Assembly (NCBI GenBank): GCA_964425755.1
Contig: CAYRNY010000011.1
Coordinates: forward strand, 116,209 to 180,208
Length of the DNA: 64,000 nt
Direction: 5' to 3'
Origin: CAYRNY01 sp964425755
GTDB lineage: Bacteria; Chloroflexota; Anaerolineae; Aggregatilineales; Aggregatilineaceae
Every line of letters starts with the position of its first letter. Within the stretch, counting starts at the first letter, position 1. Position numbers and translations under genes: made by a program. The notes beneath the pieces were generated by a model, which was not told where the DNA came from, did no database searches, and saw only the letters and a program-made list of their open reading frames with translations. Positions 54,999-63,947 of the stretch are shown in pieces.

Positions 54999-55994
54999 AT
55001 GGCAGGCAAGCACGCACTCGTGACCGGCGCTGCCGGGTTCATCGGCAGCCACCTGGTGGAGATGCTCGTCCGGCAGGGCACCGAAGTCCGCGCATTTGTG
55101 CGCTACAATTCGGGGCACCGCGCGGGCAATCTGCACCTGCTGCCGCCGGATGTGCTGGATCACGTCGAGCTGTATTTCGGCGACCTGCAAGACAGCGAAG
55201 CGGTGCAGCGTGCCGCGCAGGGCGTGGACCAGATTTACCACCTCGGCGCGGTGATCACGATCCCGTATTCGTACAAACACCCGCGCGAGGTGCTCAACGT
55301 CAACGTGAACGGCACGCTCAACGTGCTGACCGCCGCGCGCGACCACGGGACGCCGCACGTCATGGTGACCTCGACCAGCGAGGTCTACGGCACCGCGCAG
55401 CGCGAGCCAATCGACGAGGGACACCCCTTGAACCCGCAGTCACCGTATGCCGCGTCGAAGGTCGCGCAGGACGCGCTGGCGCTGAGCTTTCACGCCGCCT
55501 ACGCGCTGCCGGTGCGCATCGTGCGCCCGTTCAACACCTACGGCCCGCGTCAAAGCGCCCGCGCCGTGATCCCGACCATCATCAGCCAGGCGCTGGCGCG
55601 TGACGAGGTCCGTCTTGGGGCGCTGCATCCCACGCGCGACCTGTCCTACGTCAGCGACACGGTGCGCGGGTTCCTGCTCGCGGCGGAAACCGGCGCGACA
55701 GTTGGCCGCCCGGTGAACCTGGGCACAGGGCAAACGATCAGCATCGGTGACCTGGCGGAGCTGGCGATCCGGCTGTGCAACGAACGCACCGGGCGCGCGG
55801 CGCGCATCGTCACAGACGCGCAGCGCATCCGGCCTGAGAGCAGCGAAGTGCTGCGGCTGCGCAGCGACAACACGCTGGCACGCGACCTGATGGGCTGGCA
55901 GCCACAGGTCACGTTGGAAGCAGGCTTAAACCACACCATCGATTGGATCGCGCAGCACCTGGACCGGTTCGACCCTGAGCGCTACGCGTTTTAG
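54999..55994 (+). CDS. NAD-dependent nucleotide-sugar 4,6-dehydratase/epimerase (SDR, LegB-like)
   Basis: 331 aa extended SDR: GAAGFIGSH Rossmann motif, TSTSEVYG and SPYAASK catalytic residues. HLGAVITIPYSYKHP and NVNGTLNVL resemble LegB-type GDP-sugar 4,6-dehydratases, but the exact substrate is not certain. It starts 12 bases after the GT2 stop. Confidence 0.87.
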   Translation: MAGKHALVTGAAGFIGSHLVEMLVRQGTEVRAFVRYNSGHRAGNLHLLPPDVLDHVELYFGDLQDSEAVQRAAQGVDQIYHLGAVITIPYSYKHPREVLNVNVNGTLNVLTAARDHGTPHVMVTSTSEVYGTAQREPIDEGHPLNPQSPYAASKVAQDALALSFHAAYALPVRIVRPFNTYGPRQSARAVIPTIISQALARDEVRLGALHPTRDLSYVSDTVRGFLLAAETGATVGRPVNLGTGQTISIGDLAELAIRLCNERTGRAARIVTDAQRIRPESSEVLRLRSDNTLARDLMGWQPQVTLEAGLNHTIDWIAQHLDRFDPERYAF

Positions 55995-56016
55995 TGGCCC
56001 GGCGCGCCTGGTGACT

Positions 56017-57165
56017 ATGAAACGAAACGTACTCTTTATCTCGGCGTACACCGGACTCGGCGGCGGCGAAAGCGTCCAGCTCAACCTGATGGGCGCGCTG
56101 GACCCGACACGGTTCGCGCTGCACCTGCTGTGCCCGCGCGGGGGCAAGCTGCCGGACGAGGCGCGCAAATACGGCGTGACCGTGCACACGCTCCCGTATC
56201 GCGGCGTGAGCGAATGGTTCGTGCCCGCGTTGTGGACGCGCTTCCCGGCCAGCCGCGCGATCGCGGCGCTGGCACAGCGGCTGGACATCCACGCGATCCA
56301 CAGCGATTATCACTCGCTGCCGTTCGCGGTCCAGGCCGCGCGGATCAACGCTATCCCCGTGATCTGGAACGCGATGGGCTGGTGGTTCCCGGCCAAGCCC
56401 TGGCAGCGCCGGTTCTTCCGCGACGGCGTGACGCAGATCATCGCGATCACGCAGGCCGTGCGCGACCGGTGGCTGGCGCGGTCGGGACATTTCATGTCGC
56501 CGGACCGGATCAGGGTCATCACGCCGGGCGTCGATCCGGACGTGTTCAGCCCGAACGCCGTCAGTGGTGCCCCGGTGCGGCGGAAGCTTAACCTCGGGCC
56601 GGACGTACCGTTGGTCGCGATGATCGCGCGCTTCCAGCACGTCAAAGGGCATGACGTGTTCCAGGACATGGCCCTGGCGGTTCACGCCCGCAGGCCGGAT
56701 GTGCGTTTCGTGGTGGCAGGGGAAAACGTGTTCGGCGGCTCAAAGGACGAGGCGTACAAGCGGCGCGTGCTGGAACGCGCCGGGGCCGACCCCGTGCTGC
56801 GCGAGACGCTGACTTACCTCGGGTTCTGGCTCGACGCGCGCGAGGTGATCGCCGCCGCGGACGTGATCGTGTGCCCGTCACGATTCGAGTCGCTGGGCAT
56901 GGTGCACCTGGAAAGCATGGCGATGGGCCGCCCCGTCGTGAGCATGGACAACGGCGGCCCCGCCGAAACGGTGATCGACGGTGAAACGGGCTATCTCGTC
57001 CCGCCAGATGATCCGGCTGCGCTGGCGACACGCGTGCTGGCGCTGCTGGACGATCCGGACCTGCGGCGGCACATGGGCAACGCGGGCCGCATGCGCGTGT
57101 TGGAGCGTTACACGGCGGCAGGCTACGCGCAGCGGATCGCAGACCTGATCGAAACGCTGGTGTGA
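56017..57165 (+). CDS. Glycosyltransferase family 4
   Basis: 382 aa GT-B. N-terminal GLGGGESVQLNL acceptor-side motif; C-terminal donor site VIVCPSRFESLGMVHLESMA with the E-x7-E pattern. Transfers a nucleotide-activated sugar in a surface-glycan pathway. The GTG six bases earlier is an alternative start. Confidence 0.9.
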   Translation: MKRNVLFISAYTGLGGGESVQLNLMGALDPTRFALHLLCPRGGKLPDEARKYGVTVHTLPYRGVSEWFVPALWTRFPASRAIAALAQRLDIHAIHSDYHSLPFAVQAARINAIPVIWNAMGWWFPAKPWQRRFFRDGVTQIIAITQAVRDRWLARSGHFMSPDRIRVITPGVDPDVFSPNAVSGAPVRRKLNLGPDVPLVAMIARFQHVKGHDVFQDMALAVHARRPDVRFVVAGENVFGGSKDEAYKRRVLERAGADPVLRETLTYLGFWLDAREVIAAADVIVCPSRFESLGMVHLESMAMGRPVVSMDNGGPAETVIDGETGYLVPPDDPAALATRVLALLDDPDLRRHMGNAGRMRVLERYTAAGYAQRIADLIETLV

Positions 57166-57206
57166 CGCGGGCGCGCGATAGTTTGTAGTTTTCAGGCGGT
57201 GCAAGT

Positions 57207-58433
57207 ATGCAAATCCTGCTCATCTCACGCTGTCCACCGTTCCCGCTCTATCGCGGCGACCGGCTGATCCCCTACTATATCGTGCGCGAGCTATCCGAAC
57301 GCCAGGCGCAGATCGACCTGATCGCGTTCTACGACAAGCCCGCCGATCTCGCGGACGTGCCGCGTTACGAGCGCTTGTTCCGCAACGTGACGCTGATCCG
57401 CGAGCCGCAGCGCACGCTGCGTGATTACCTGCACCGCGTGCGCGACCGGTCCGCACGCTTCCCCACCAGCGCCCTGCAAAGCTGGTCACCGGAGATGTGG
57501 GCGGCGATCGAGAGCGCGACGCGCCAGCATACCTACGACGTCGCGCACCTGTTCGGCGGTGTGCAGGTTTACGAATACCGGCACCTGGTGCGCTCGCTGC
57601 CGAACGTGATCGTGCCCTACGAGTCGTTCACGCTGTGGATGGAACGCGCGCTCCAGGAAACGCGTGGCATCGTGCCCCGCACCGTCAAGTGGCTGCAACT
57701 GCGCATGGCGCGTAGCTTCGAGAGTTGGATGTTCCAGGACTACGATCGCTGTGTCATGCTCACGGAGCGCGACGCCGACGCGCTGCGCAAGCTGAACGCC
57801 GATCTGCCGCTGGTGGTGATCCCGAACGGCGTCGATATCGACTACTTCACCCCGACCGGCTACGAACCCGACGAACCGGCGTTGATGTTCATCGGCAATT
57901 ACGACTACGAGCCGAATCTGGACGCGGCGTTGCGGCTGGTGCGCGACCTGTTCCCGCGCGTCCGGCGGCAGGTGCCGCAGGCGCGGCTGGTTATCGTCGG
58001 GGGCAACGTCCCGCCCGAACTGCAGGCGTTTGCCTCGGATGCAGTCGACATTCCGGGCCGCGTGCCCGACTTGCGCCCGTATTTCGAGACCGCGCAGGTC
58101 TTCGTCAGCCCGCTGCGGCTGGGCGCGGGGATCAAAAACAAGGTGCTGCAAGCGATGGCGATGCGCGTGCCCGTCGTCGCCACGCCGCTAAGCTGCGACG
58201 GGATCCCGGTGCTCCACGAACGGCATGTGCTCCTGGGGCAGACCGACGACGACCTGGTCAGCGGCATCTTGCGCGCGCTGCGCGATGCGGACCTGCGGCA
58301 GCAGTTGCGCCAGAACGGGCGTAGCCTGGTCGAGCAGCACTTCACCTGGGGCCGCGTCGCCGACCGCTACGAAGACCTCTACGAGCAGGTGATCCGCGAG
58401 CGGCGTGGTTTCGCCCCGACCGGGCGCGCCTGA
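57207..58433 (+). CDS. Glycosyltransferase family 4 (second)
   Basis: 408 aa GT-B. N-terminal LISRCPPFPLYRGDRL, and a donor-site region VFVSPLRLGAGIKNKVLQAMA in which the usual E-x7-E first Glu is replaced by Gly-rich sequence, as in WsaF/PslF-like stcD homologues. Ends the glycan cluster; AGGCGG upstream. Confidence 0.87.
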   Translation: MQILLISRCPPFPLYRGDRLIPYYIVRELSERQAQIDLIAFYDKPADLADVPRYERLFRNVTLIREPQRTLRDYLHRVRDRSARFPTSALQSWSPEMWAAIESATRQHTYDVAHLFGGVQVYEYRHLVRSLPNVIVPYESFTLWMERALQETRGIVPRTVKWLQLRMARSFESWMFQDYDRCVMLTERDADALRKLNADLPLVVIPNGVDIDYFTPTGYEPDEPALMFIGNYDYEPNLDAALRLVRDLFPRVRRQVPQARLVIVGGNVPPELQAFASDAVDIPGRVPDLRPYFETAQVFVSPLRLGAGIKNKVLQAMAMRVPVVATPLSCDGIPVLHERHVLLGQTDDDLVSGILRALRDADLRQQLRQNGRSLVEQHFTWGRVADRYEDLYEQVIRERRGFAPTGRA

Positions 58434-58509
58434 AGCGCAGCATTGCAGCGATCCGGCCCCAGTGCTTTTACACAACCAAATGACCAATGCAGTTCAAATG
58501 GTGCTACTT

Positions 58510-58529
58510 GGCCCTATTGCTGGCCCTAT
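58510..58529. promoter_or_regulatory. Direct repeats upstream of the MocR/PdxR gene
   Basis: GGCCCTAT at 58510-58517 and 58522-58529 (12-bp phase), followed by GGTCC. Direct repeats of this kind are typical for MocR-family operators, so this may be the autoregulatory site. Confidence 0.45.
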
Positions 58530-58566
58530 GGTCCTGCTAGGATTCGGGGTGAAGGGATAGGACGCG

Positions 58567-60042
58567 ATGAACATTCCGATCCACAAAGACTCGGTAGAAC
58601 CGATCTACCAACAGCTAGCCCGCCACTTCCGGCTGCAGATCGAAAGCGGGCGTATGGCCCCCGGCGACCGGCTGCCCCCGACGCGCGATCTGGCGCGGCA
58701 GTTGAACATCGGGCGGATCAGCGTGGTTAACGCGTATGCTACGCTGCGCGAAGAAGGCTTGATCGCCGCGCACCCGGGGCGCGGGACGTTCGTCACCGGC
58801 CCGTCACCGGCGCACAAGACCGGCCCCGCGATCCCGGACTGGCCGCCCACCGGCGCGCTCAACATGAGCCTGCGCGAGATGACGCGGCTGGCCCAACAGC
58901 CGGGCGTGATCGCGTTCAACGGCGGCACCCCGCCGGAAGAGTTCCTGCCGGTCGAGGCGCTGCGCCAGGCGCTGAACACGGTGTTGGACCGCGACAAGGC
59001 GGCGGCGGTGGCCTACGAAGACGCCGAGGGCTACACACCGCTGCGCGTGAGTGTGACCGAGTACGTCACCTCGCTGGGCATCCAGTGCCCGCCGGATGAC
59101 GTGCTGATCACGGGCGGGGCGCAGCAGGCGCTCGATCTCGTGGTGCAGACGGTGCTCAGCGACGGCGAGGCGTTGATCACCGGCAACCCGACCTACCTGG
59201 GGATGCTCGATATCGCGCACGTGCGGCGTGTGGTCCCGGTCGGCGTGCCGGTGGATAGCGAAGGTATGCGCATCGACACGCTGGAACGCGTGCTCGACGA
59301 GCACCGCCCCGGCCTGATCTACGTCGCGCCCACGTACCACAACCCGACCGGATCGGTCATGCCGCTGCACCGGCGGCGGCAGTTGCTGGCGCTGGCAGCA
59401 GCGTACAACATCCCGGTGCTGGAAGACGCCGTGTATCACGAATTGGGCTATCACGACAACCCGCCGCCACCGCTCAAAGCGCTGGACGAACACGGCATCG
59501 TGATCCACGCGAGCGGTTTTTCAAAGATTCTGCTGCCCGGCACGCGCATCGGCTACCTGATCGCGTCCGGCGCGCTGCGCGACCGGCTGGTGCGCTTCAA
59601 GCAGGCAGCGGACGTCTGCACGCCGGGCCTGAACCAGCGCGCGATGCAGGTTTATCTTGCCAACGGGCTGCTCGTCGGGCACCTGAACCGCGTGCGGGGC
59701 GAGCTGCGCGCGCGGTGTGAGGTCGCGTGCCAGGCCGCGCACGATTACCTGCCGCCCGGCGCGGAGTGGCACGAGCCGCGCGGCGGGCTGTACCTGTGGG
59801 TGCGCCTGCCCGACGATGGGCCGACGGCTGCGGAACTGTACACCACCGCCGTACAGCACGGCGTCGCCTATGCGGTGGGATCGCTGTTCCACACCGATGG
59901 CAGCGGCGGGCAGTACATCCGTATCAACTTCGCGACGCACCGCCCCAAGCGTATTATTGAGGGATTCAAGCGGCTCAATGCGGCATGGCACGCGTGGCAG
60001 GAATCCTACGCGCCGTCGGTGCGCCGCACGCCGATCCTGTAG
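58567..60042 (+). CDS. pdxR: MocR-family regulator (GntR winged helix + aminotransferase domain), probable PdxR
   Basis: 491 aa. GntR winged helix (YQQLARHFRLQIESGRM, LPPTRDLARQLNIG, VVNAYATLREEGLI) at residues 8-75, then a fold-type I aminotransferase domain with the PLP lysine in ASGFSKILLPG and YVAPTYHNPTG. PdxR regulators sense PLP and control pdxST. The pdxS gene is the very next gene, same direction, 120 bp on. In known cases the two are often divergent, so the regulatory circuit may differ here. Confidence 0.87.
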   Translation: MNIPIHKDSVEPIYQQLARHFRLQIESGRMAPGDRLPPTRDLARQLNIGRISVVNAYATLREEGLIAAHPGRGTFVTGPSPAHKTGPAIPDWPPTGALNMSLREMTRLAQQPGVIAFNGGTPPEEFLPVEALRQALNTVLDRDKAAAVAYEDAEGYTPLRVSVTEYVTSLGIQCPPDDVLITGGAQQALDLVVQTVLSDGEALITGNPTYLGMLDIAHVRRVVPVGVPVDSEGMRIDTLERVLDEHRPGLIYVAPTYHNPTGSVMPLHRRRQLLALAAAYNIPVLEDAVYHELGYHDNPPPPLKALDEHGIVIHASGFSKILLPGTRIGYLIASGALRDRLVRFKQAADVCTPGLNQRAMQVYLANGLLVGHLNRVRGELRARCEVACQAAHDYLPPGAEWHEPRGGLYLWVRLPDDGPTAAELYTTAVQHGVAYAVGSLFHTDGSGGQYIRINFATHRPKRIIEGFKRLNAAWHAWQESYAPSVRRTPIL

Positions 60043-60162
60043 CGCGGTAAAACGAAGGCACCATGCACAAACACGCTTGCACGTAGTGCGTAACTCATTA
60101 ACCGTTTACACTATTGCGGCGCGCACGCGCCCCATTTGTGACATCTTTTAAGGAGCTATCTC

Positions 60163-61071
60163 ATGGCAGACAATGAAAACCAGGGCAACAACGGCGCGCA
60201 GAAGGGCACCGAAACCCTGAAGCGCGGGCTGGCGCAAATGCTCAAAGGCGGCGTGATCATGGACGTGGTGACGCCGGAACAGGCCAAGATCGCCGAGGAA
60301 GCTGGGGCCGTGGCCGTGATGGCGCTCGAACGCGTCCCGGCGGACATCCGCACCAACGGCGGCGTAGCCCGCATGAGCGATCCCGGGCTGATCGAGCGCA
60401 TCATGGAAGCGGTCACGATCCCCGTGATGGCGAAGGTGCGCATCGGGCACTTCGTCGAGGCGCAGGTGCTCGAGGCGCTGGGCGTGGACTACATCGACGA
60501 GAGCGAAGTGCTCACGCCTGCTGACGAGGAATACCACATCAACAAGCACGCGTTCAAAGTCCCGTTCGTGTGCGGCTGCCGCAACCTGGGCGAAGCACTG
60601 CGGCGTATCGGTGAGGGTGCCGCGATGATCCGCACCAAGGGCGAGGCCGGGACGGGCGACGTGGTCGAGGCCGTGCGCCACGCGCGCGCCGTGCTGGGCG
60701 AGATTCGCCGCCTGGCCACGATGCGCGAAGACGAAATGATGACCTACGCCAAGTCCATCGGCGCGCCCTACGCGCTGGTGAAGGAAACCGCCGAACTGGG
60801 CTGGCTGCCGGTCGTGAACTTCGCAGCAGGCGGAATCGCGACCCCGGCGGACGCCGCGCTGATGATGCAGCTTGGCGTAGACGGCGTGTTTGTGGGATCG
60901 GGCATCTTCAAGAGTGGCGACCCCGCCCGGCGCGCGAAAGCGATCGTCGAGGCGACGACACACTACAACGACCCGCAGATCATCGCCGAAGTCAGCCGCA
61001 ACCTGGGCGAGCCGATGGTCGGCATCGGTGTAGGTCCAGACCAGATAATTCTTGGCAAGCGCGGGTGGTAG
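60163..61071 (+). CDS. pdxS: Pyridoxal 5'-phosphate synthase subunit PdxS
   Basis: 302 aa. All core motifs are visible: LKGGVIMDV, ALERVPADIR, the lysine region KVRIGHFVEAQ, CGCRNLGEALRRI and FAAGGIATPADAA. It builds PLP from ribose 5-phosphate, glyceraldehyde 3-phosphate and ammonia supplied by PdxT. AGGAG precedes the ATG. The final ~14 codons (GGT GTA GGT CCA...ATA ATT CTT) use AT-rich codons unlike the rest, and the low-GC recombinase segment starts 5 bases after the stop. No pdxT follows in the window. Confidence 0.95.
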   Translation: MADNENQGNNGAQKGTETLKRGLAQMLKGGVIMDVVTPEQAKIAEEAGAVAVMALERVPADIRTNGGVARMSDPGLIERIMEAVTIPVMAKVRIGHFVEAQVLEALGVDYIDESEVLTPADEEYHINKHAFKVPFVCGCRNLGEALRRIGEGAAMIRTKGEAGTGDVVEAVRHARAVLGEIRRLATMREDEMMTYAKSIGAPYALVKETAELGWLPVVNFAAGGIATPADAALMMQLGVDGVFVGSGIFKSGDPARRAKAIVEATTHYNDPQIIAEVSRNLGEPMVGIGVGPDQIILGKRGW

Positions 61072-61075
61072 TTCG

Positions 61076-62671
61076 CTAGTTGCGCCGCCGTTGTGTGCGG
61101 TGAGATACAGCTACACCTATCACCTCTTTGTTGAGGATAACAAGTCGGCGATTGCCCATAATACGGTGTAGCATCTGATTGATCACACGGCTTTCCTGGA
61201 GCCAGAATTTCTCAAGCGTCAGGTCGGCCAATTCTTCGAGAGTTGCTTGTTGTACGGCAGTGGTTTGCTGTGCAGCAAGTGACTCTCCCTGCAAACGACT
61301 CAATCCATCTTTCATATTTTTTAGTTGTATCCCTATTTTCTGCAACTCCTCATCATACAGCTTCTGAATATCCTCAGTAGCAGCTAGCTGCCTGCGAATC
61401 AGCGCGCGAGCTTGGTCCTCAAGTGCTTCAATTTCCGCCGCCAACGCGGTAATTCGTTCCTGAAAACGCGGCGAATCCGGATTGGCATCCTCGAAAATGT
61501 TGGTAGTGTTTTCGCGTAGCATCTGCCGCAAGTACTCATCGATGCGAGCTATGATCTTGCGCTCGCTCAACACACCTCGATTATTGCATTTGGGCAATCG
61601 CGGTCTGCCTTTTGACGCTGGGCAGCGTAACGAACGATATTTTCCCTTGTCGATCTTGGTCGCCATAAAATGACCACATTCACCGCAAATCGCAATGCCA
61701 CTCAAGCGATGGGTATAATTCGGTACGGCTTTTCCTCGCATGTGTTGACGTCGGCGATCAATCTCCTGACGAACACGATCTGCAAGCTCACCATCCCATA
61801 CCGGAGGATGCGTGTTGCGGAAGATCATTGCCCCATCCGGTCCGGGTTCGCTTTCATCGTATATCCAACGTCCATACTTGTAGCCGTTTTTGCTGCCTGC
61901 GCTGTTATGGTGCCGGGCCATGTGTCCCCAAAAGATGGGTTTCATGATCAAACGATACATGAAGTTCGGGTAGTATTTCTCACCCTGGTCATTGACATGT
62001 CCGTAGCGGTTGAACAGCTCAACTTCGATAGTATCCCAGGCAATGCCTTCGAGAACAACTGTAGCCAAATCGTCCCATAAGCGGCGTTTGCTTTCATCTA
62101 TTTCAAGCCGGATAGCTTTTCCCGTCTTGGCGTCGCGAATTATCTTATGGGAAATCGGGATGCGACTTGAAATTGGAAGTCCGCGCTCGGCTCGTGCAGT
62201 CATCGCTTTGTCACGCTCGGCTACAAACCGGTCAATTTCGCCAGCAGATTTGTAGCCATTCATCGCAATCCACATGCGATAGTTCTGTTTGTCGATCCAA
62301 CCGTCCATCAGTGAATAGATGCGTGCGCCAATGCCGATTGTCTGCTCGGTGATGTAAGCATGAAGTGCTTGAGTTCGTGCAAAACGATTGCCATCCAACA
62401 CAATCATCACATCGAAATCTCGTGCTTCCCAATGCCGGGTAAGCTGATGAAATGCATCAATGCCTTTCTGAGCGGCATCTGAAGCCAGTTCGTGAAAGTC
62501 AATGTAACGTCGACTATGTCCCGGCACACTCATCACATCCACTACACGCCAACCCTCTTTCTGGGCTAACTCGCGCGAGTCAGCTTCTTGTTGGGGAAGG
62601 CTGATTTTGTCTGGTTTGTTCTGGGCGCGGGACGAAACAGCACACCAGATCAAACAACGTGTTTGGGTCAT
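61076..62671 (-). CDS. Large serine recombinase
   Basis: 531 aa. N-terminal resolvase domain with catalytic Ser in CAVSSRAQ (residues 10-17), a conserved LDGNRFAR arginine region, a recombinase domain (about 170-330), a zinc ribbon (CGECG, RCPASK, CNNRG) and a coiled coil (about 405-475) typical of phage-type integrases. Its GC is clearly below that of the chromosome. It ends 4 bases from the pdxS stop, convergent. The ATG at 62671 overlaps the upstream small gene in an ATGA junction. Confidence 0.92.
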   Translation of the reverse strand: MTQTRCLIWCAVSSRAQNKPDKISLPQQEADSRELAQKEGWRVVDVMSVPGHSRRYIDFHELASDAAQKGIDAFHQLTRHWEARDFDVMIVLDGNRFARTQALHAYITEQTIGIGARIYSLMDGWIDKQNYRMWIAMNGYKSAGEIDRFVAERDKAMTARAERGLPISSRIPISHKIIRDAKTGKAIRLEIDESKRRLWDDLATVVLEGIAWDTIEVELFNRYGHVNDQGEKYYPNFMYRLIMKPIFWGHMARHHNSAGSKNGYKYGRWIYDESEPGPDGAMIFRNTHPPVWDGELADRVRQEIDRRRQHMRGKAVPNYTHRLSGIAICGECGHFMATKIDKGKYRSLRCPASKGRPRLPKCNNRGVLSERKIIARIDEYLRQMLRENTTNIFEDANPDSPRFQERITALAAEIEALEDQARALIRRQLAATEDIQKLYDEELQKIGIQLKNMKDGLSRLQGESLAAQQTTAVQQATLEELADLTLEKFWLQESRVINQMLHRIMGNRRLVILNKEVIGVAVSHRTQRRRN

Positions 62672-62967
62672 TGATCCTGCTCCGCATCCTGGTCAGGCTG
62701 AACGGCACGGTATCGCCATTCATACCCTATCGGACCATGACGCGGAATCTGTTTTGTCTCGATCATGCCATCTTCGGCCAACCGCTCCAACAAAACCAAA
62801 TCCCACTTGTTCAGCGCAGATTTCCCAACACGTTTGGCAATGGCGGATCGGTTGATCCAGTCGTTAGCCTCGCGCAATGCGTCGAGAATTTCTTGAGCTT
62901 TCGGGGTTAGTTCGTTGGAATCGGGTGGCGGCGATGTCATGTACGCACTAATCCTATACACTTGCAT
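62668..62967 (-). CDS. Small winged-helix-like protein coupled to the serine recombinase
   Basis: 99 aa. Residues 20-75 (LTPKAQEILDALREAND, NRSAIAKRVGKSALNKW, LLERLAEDGMIETKQ) look like a winged helix with a C-terminal wing. AGGAGG lies 5-6 bases before the ATG, one of the best sites in the region, and its stop overlaps the recombinase start. A recombination directionality factor or repressor is possible; no named family is recognised. Confidence 0.7.
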   Translation of the reverse strand: MQVYRISAYMTSPPPDSNELTPKAQEILDALREANDWINRSAIAKRVGKSALNKWDLVLLERLAEDGMIETKQIPRHGPIGYEWRYRAVQPDQDAEQDQ

Positions 62968-62997
62968 GTGTACCTCCTAGTATATGCTGATTGCTCG

Positions 62998-63276
62998 TTA
63001 TGAGCAACCAATTCGATGCCACTTTTCTGGCGCATCTTCACCGGATTTGTAAGCCAATCTCGCTAAATCTCGCAACGCACGCAGATCACCTGCGAACACG
63101 GCCTCCAATTGTTGAGGAGTTAAGCGAGTCCCCTTCGGTGGAAGTGGCACAAAACTTTCTTTCAAGCTGGGATGCAGTCGCTCAACAACCTCACGTGGAG
63201 TTGATGCATCAATACTTTCACTGGCATACAAATCATCGTCTTGCGATTTGTCGTGCTCTTCGTCTCGATTACTCAC
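62998..63276 (-). CDS. Acidic 92-aa protein of the recombinase module
   Basis: 92 aa starting VSNRDEEHDKSQDDDL, strongly acidic at the N-terminus, then a helical half (REVVERLHPSLKESF, LTPQQLEAVFAGDLRALRDL). The GTG at 63276 has AGGAGT 6 bases upstream; a start at 63306 is less likely. It is 30 bases from the winged-helix gene and likely forms one transcript with it and the recombinase. Not recognised. Confidence 0.6.
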   Translation of the reverse strand: MSNRDEEHDKSQDDDLYASESIDASTPREVVERLHPSLKESFVPLPPKGTRLTPQQLEAVFAGDLRALRDLARLAYKSGEDAPEKWHRIGCS

Positions 63277-63277
63277 A

Positions 63278-63573
63278 GTGATACTCCTACGTGTGGGCAC
63301 ATGCACTCAGTGTAGCAAACTCACCTTGCTCAGAGACTGTAGGATTACGGTTTTGCGTATGTAAATCTGACAATCTTCAAGCGCAATTTTACGGTTTTTC
63401 GGCTTTTGTTTCGTTTTGGAGTTTGTTCGCTTTTGGCGCGTGTGCTCAAAGCGATACTCCTGGGTACAAATTCATGTACTCAGTGTATCAAACGGGGATC
63501 GTTCAAAATGCGGAATTTTACCGTTTTGGGGAGGGAAAATTACCAAGCTGGATGGCAAAATTACCGTTTCTTG
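63278..63573 (-). repeat. Duplicated leader modules (173-bp offset)
   Basis: 63278-63400 and 63451-63573 are diverged copies. Best block: 63301-63320 and 63474-63493, 18 of 20 bases the same (…ACTCAGTGTA.CAAAC). Both contain the ribosome site AGGAGTAT at the same place and two TTAC(C/G)GTTT motifs (63345, 63389 and 63518, 63561). Each leads into a short minus-strand reading frame. Confidence 0.6.
63345..63449 (-). CDS. Possible 34-aa basic peptide behind the second leader module
   Basis: TTG start 7 bases after AGGAG, at exactly the position that the 92-aa gene start has in the first leader copy. Translation gives a Lys/Arg-rich peptide (STRAKSEQTPKRNKSRKTVK...). Small, basic and likely nucleic-acid-binding if real. 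The call rests on leader homology, not family match. Confidence 0.4.
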   Translation of the reverse strand: MSTRAKSEQTPKRNKSRKTVKLRLKIVRFTYAKP

Positions 63574-63691
63574 TGTCGAAGGTTAGAAATGCTTGCAATC
63601 TACTTCAAGATGTACCAAGAAAAACTTCTGTGCGAACAGTCAAACCTTCACATGTTCTTGATATCAAAGTTTGGACAGAACCAACATGAGA
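63574..63691. other. Short low-GC stretch without a recognisable gene
   Basis: Between the second leader module and the truncated helicase-like fragment. Plus-strand open frames here are antisense and show no recognisable protein features. Confidence 0.4.
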
Positions 63692-63947
63692 TCAGCCTGC
63701 GCCTGCTTTGGCCAGCGCAAATGGATGTACTTCAAGGCAACCGTGTTCTATCAGCAATTGGCCAATTACAGTTAATGTCCATTTGGAATCAACCATATCA
63801 TCAACAAGCAAAACAGGTTCTTGAGATACATTTTTTACCTTAAAGGCGTGTAGGATGTTGGAGGCTTGCTGCCAGCTATTTTGCATTGTCTTTTGTTCAG
63901 GCTGCTTACAGATATTGGACACAGCCTCCCGATACTCCAATCCGAGT
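63692..63947 (-). pseudogene. Truncated C-terminal fragment of a RecQ-helicase/phosphoribosyltransferase-type protein
   Basis: About 85 codons remain: LGLEYREAVSNICKQ, then MQNSWQQASNIL, then VLLVDDMVDSKWTLTVIGQLL. The VDDMVDS segment is the PRPP-binding motif of type I phosphoribosyltransferase domains found at the C-terminus of some RecQ-like helicases. The frame is lost immediately upstream (stop at 63950-63952), where the sequence changes to high GC. The rest of the gene is missing. Confidence 0.7.

Noticed and set aside
63406..63843. 145-aa plus-strand frame
   Set aside because: Antisense to the leader modules and the truncated helicase fragment; no ribosome site or protein-like features.
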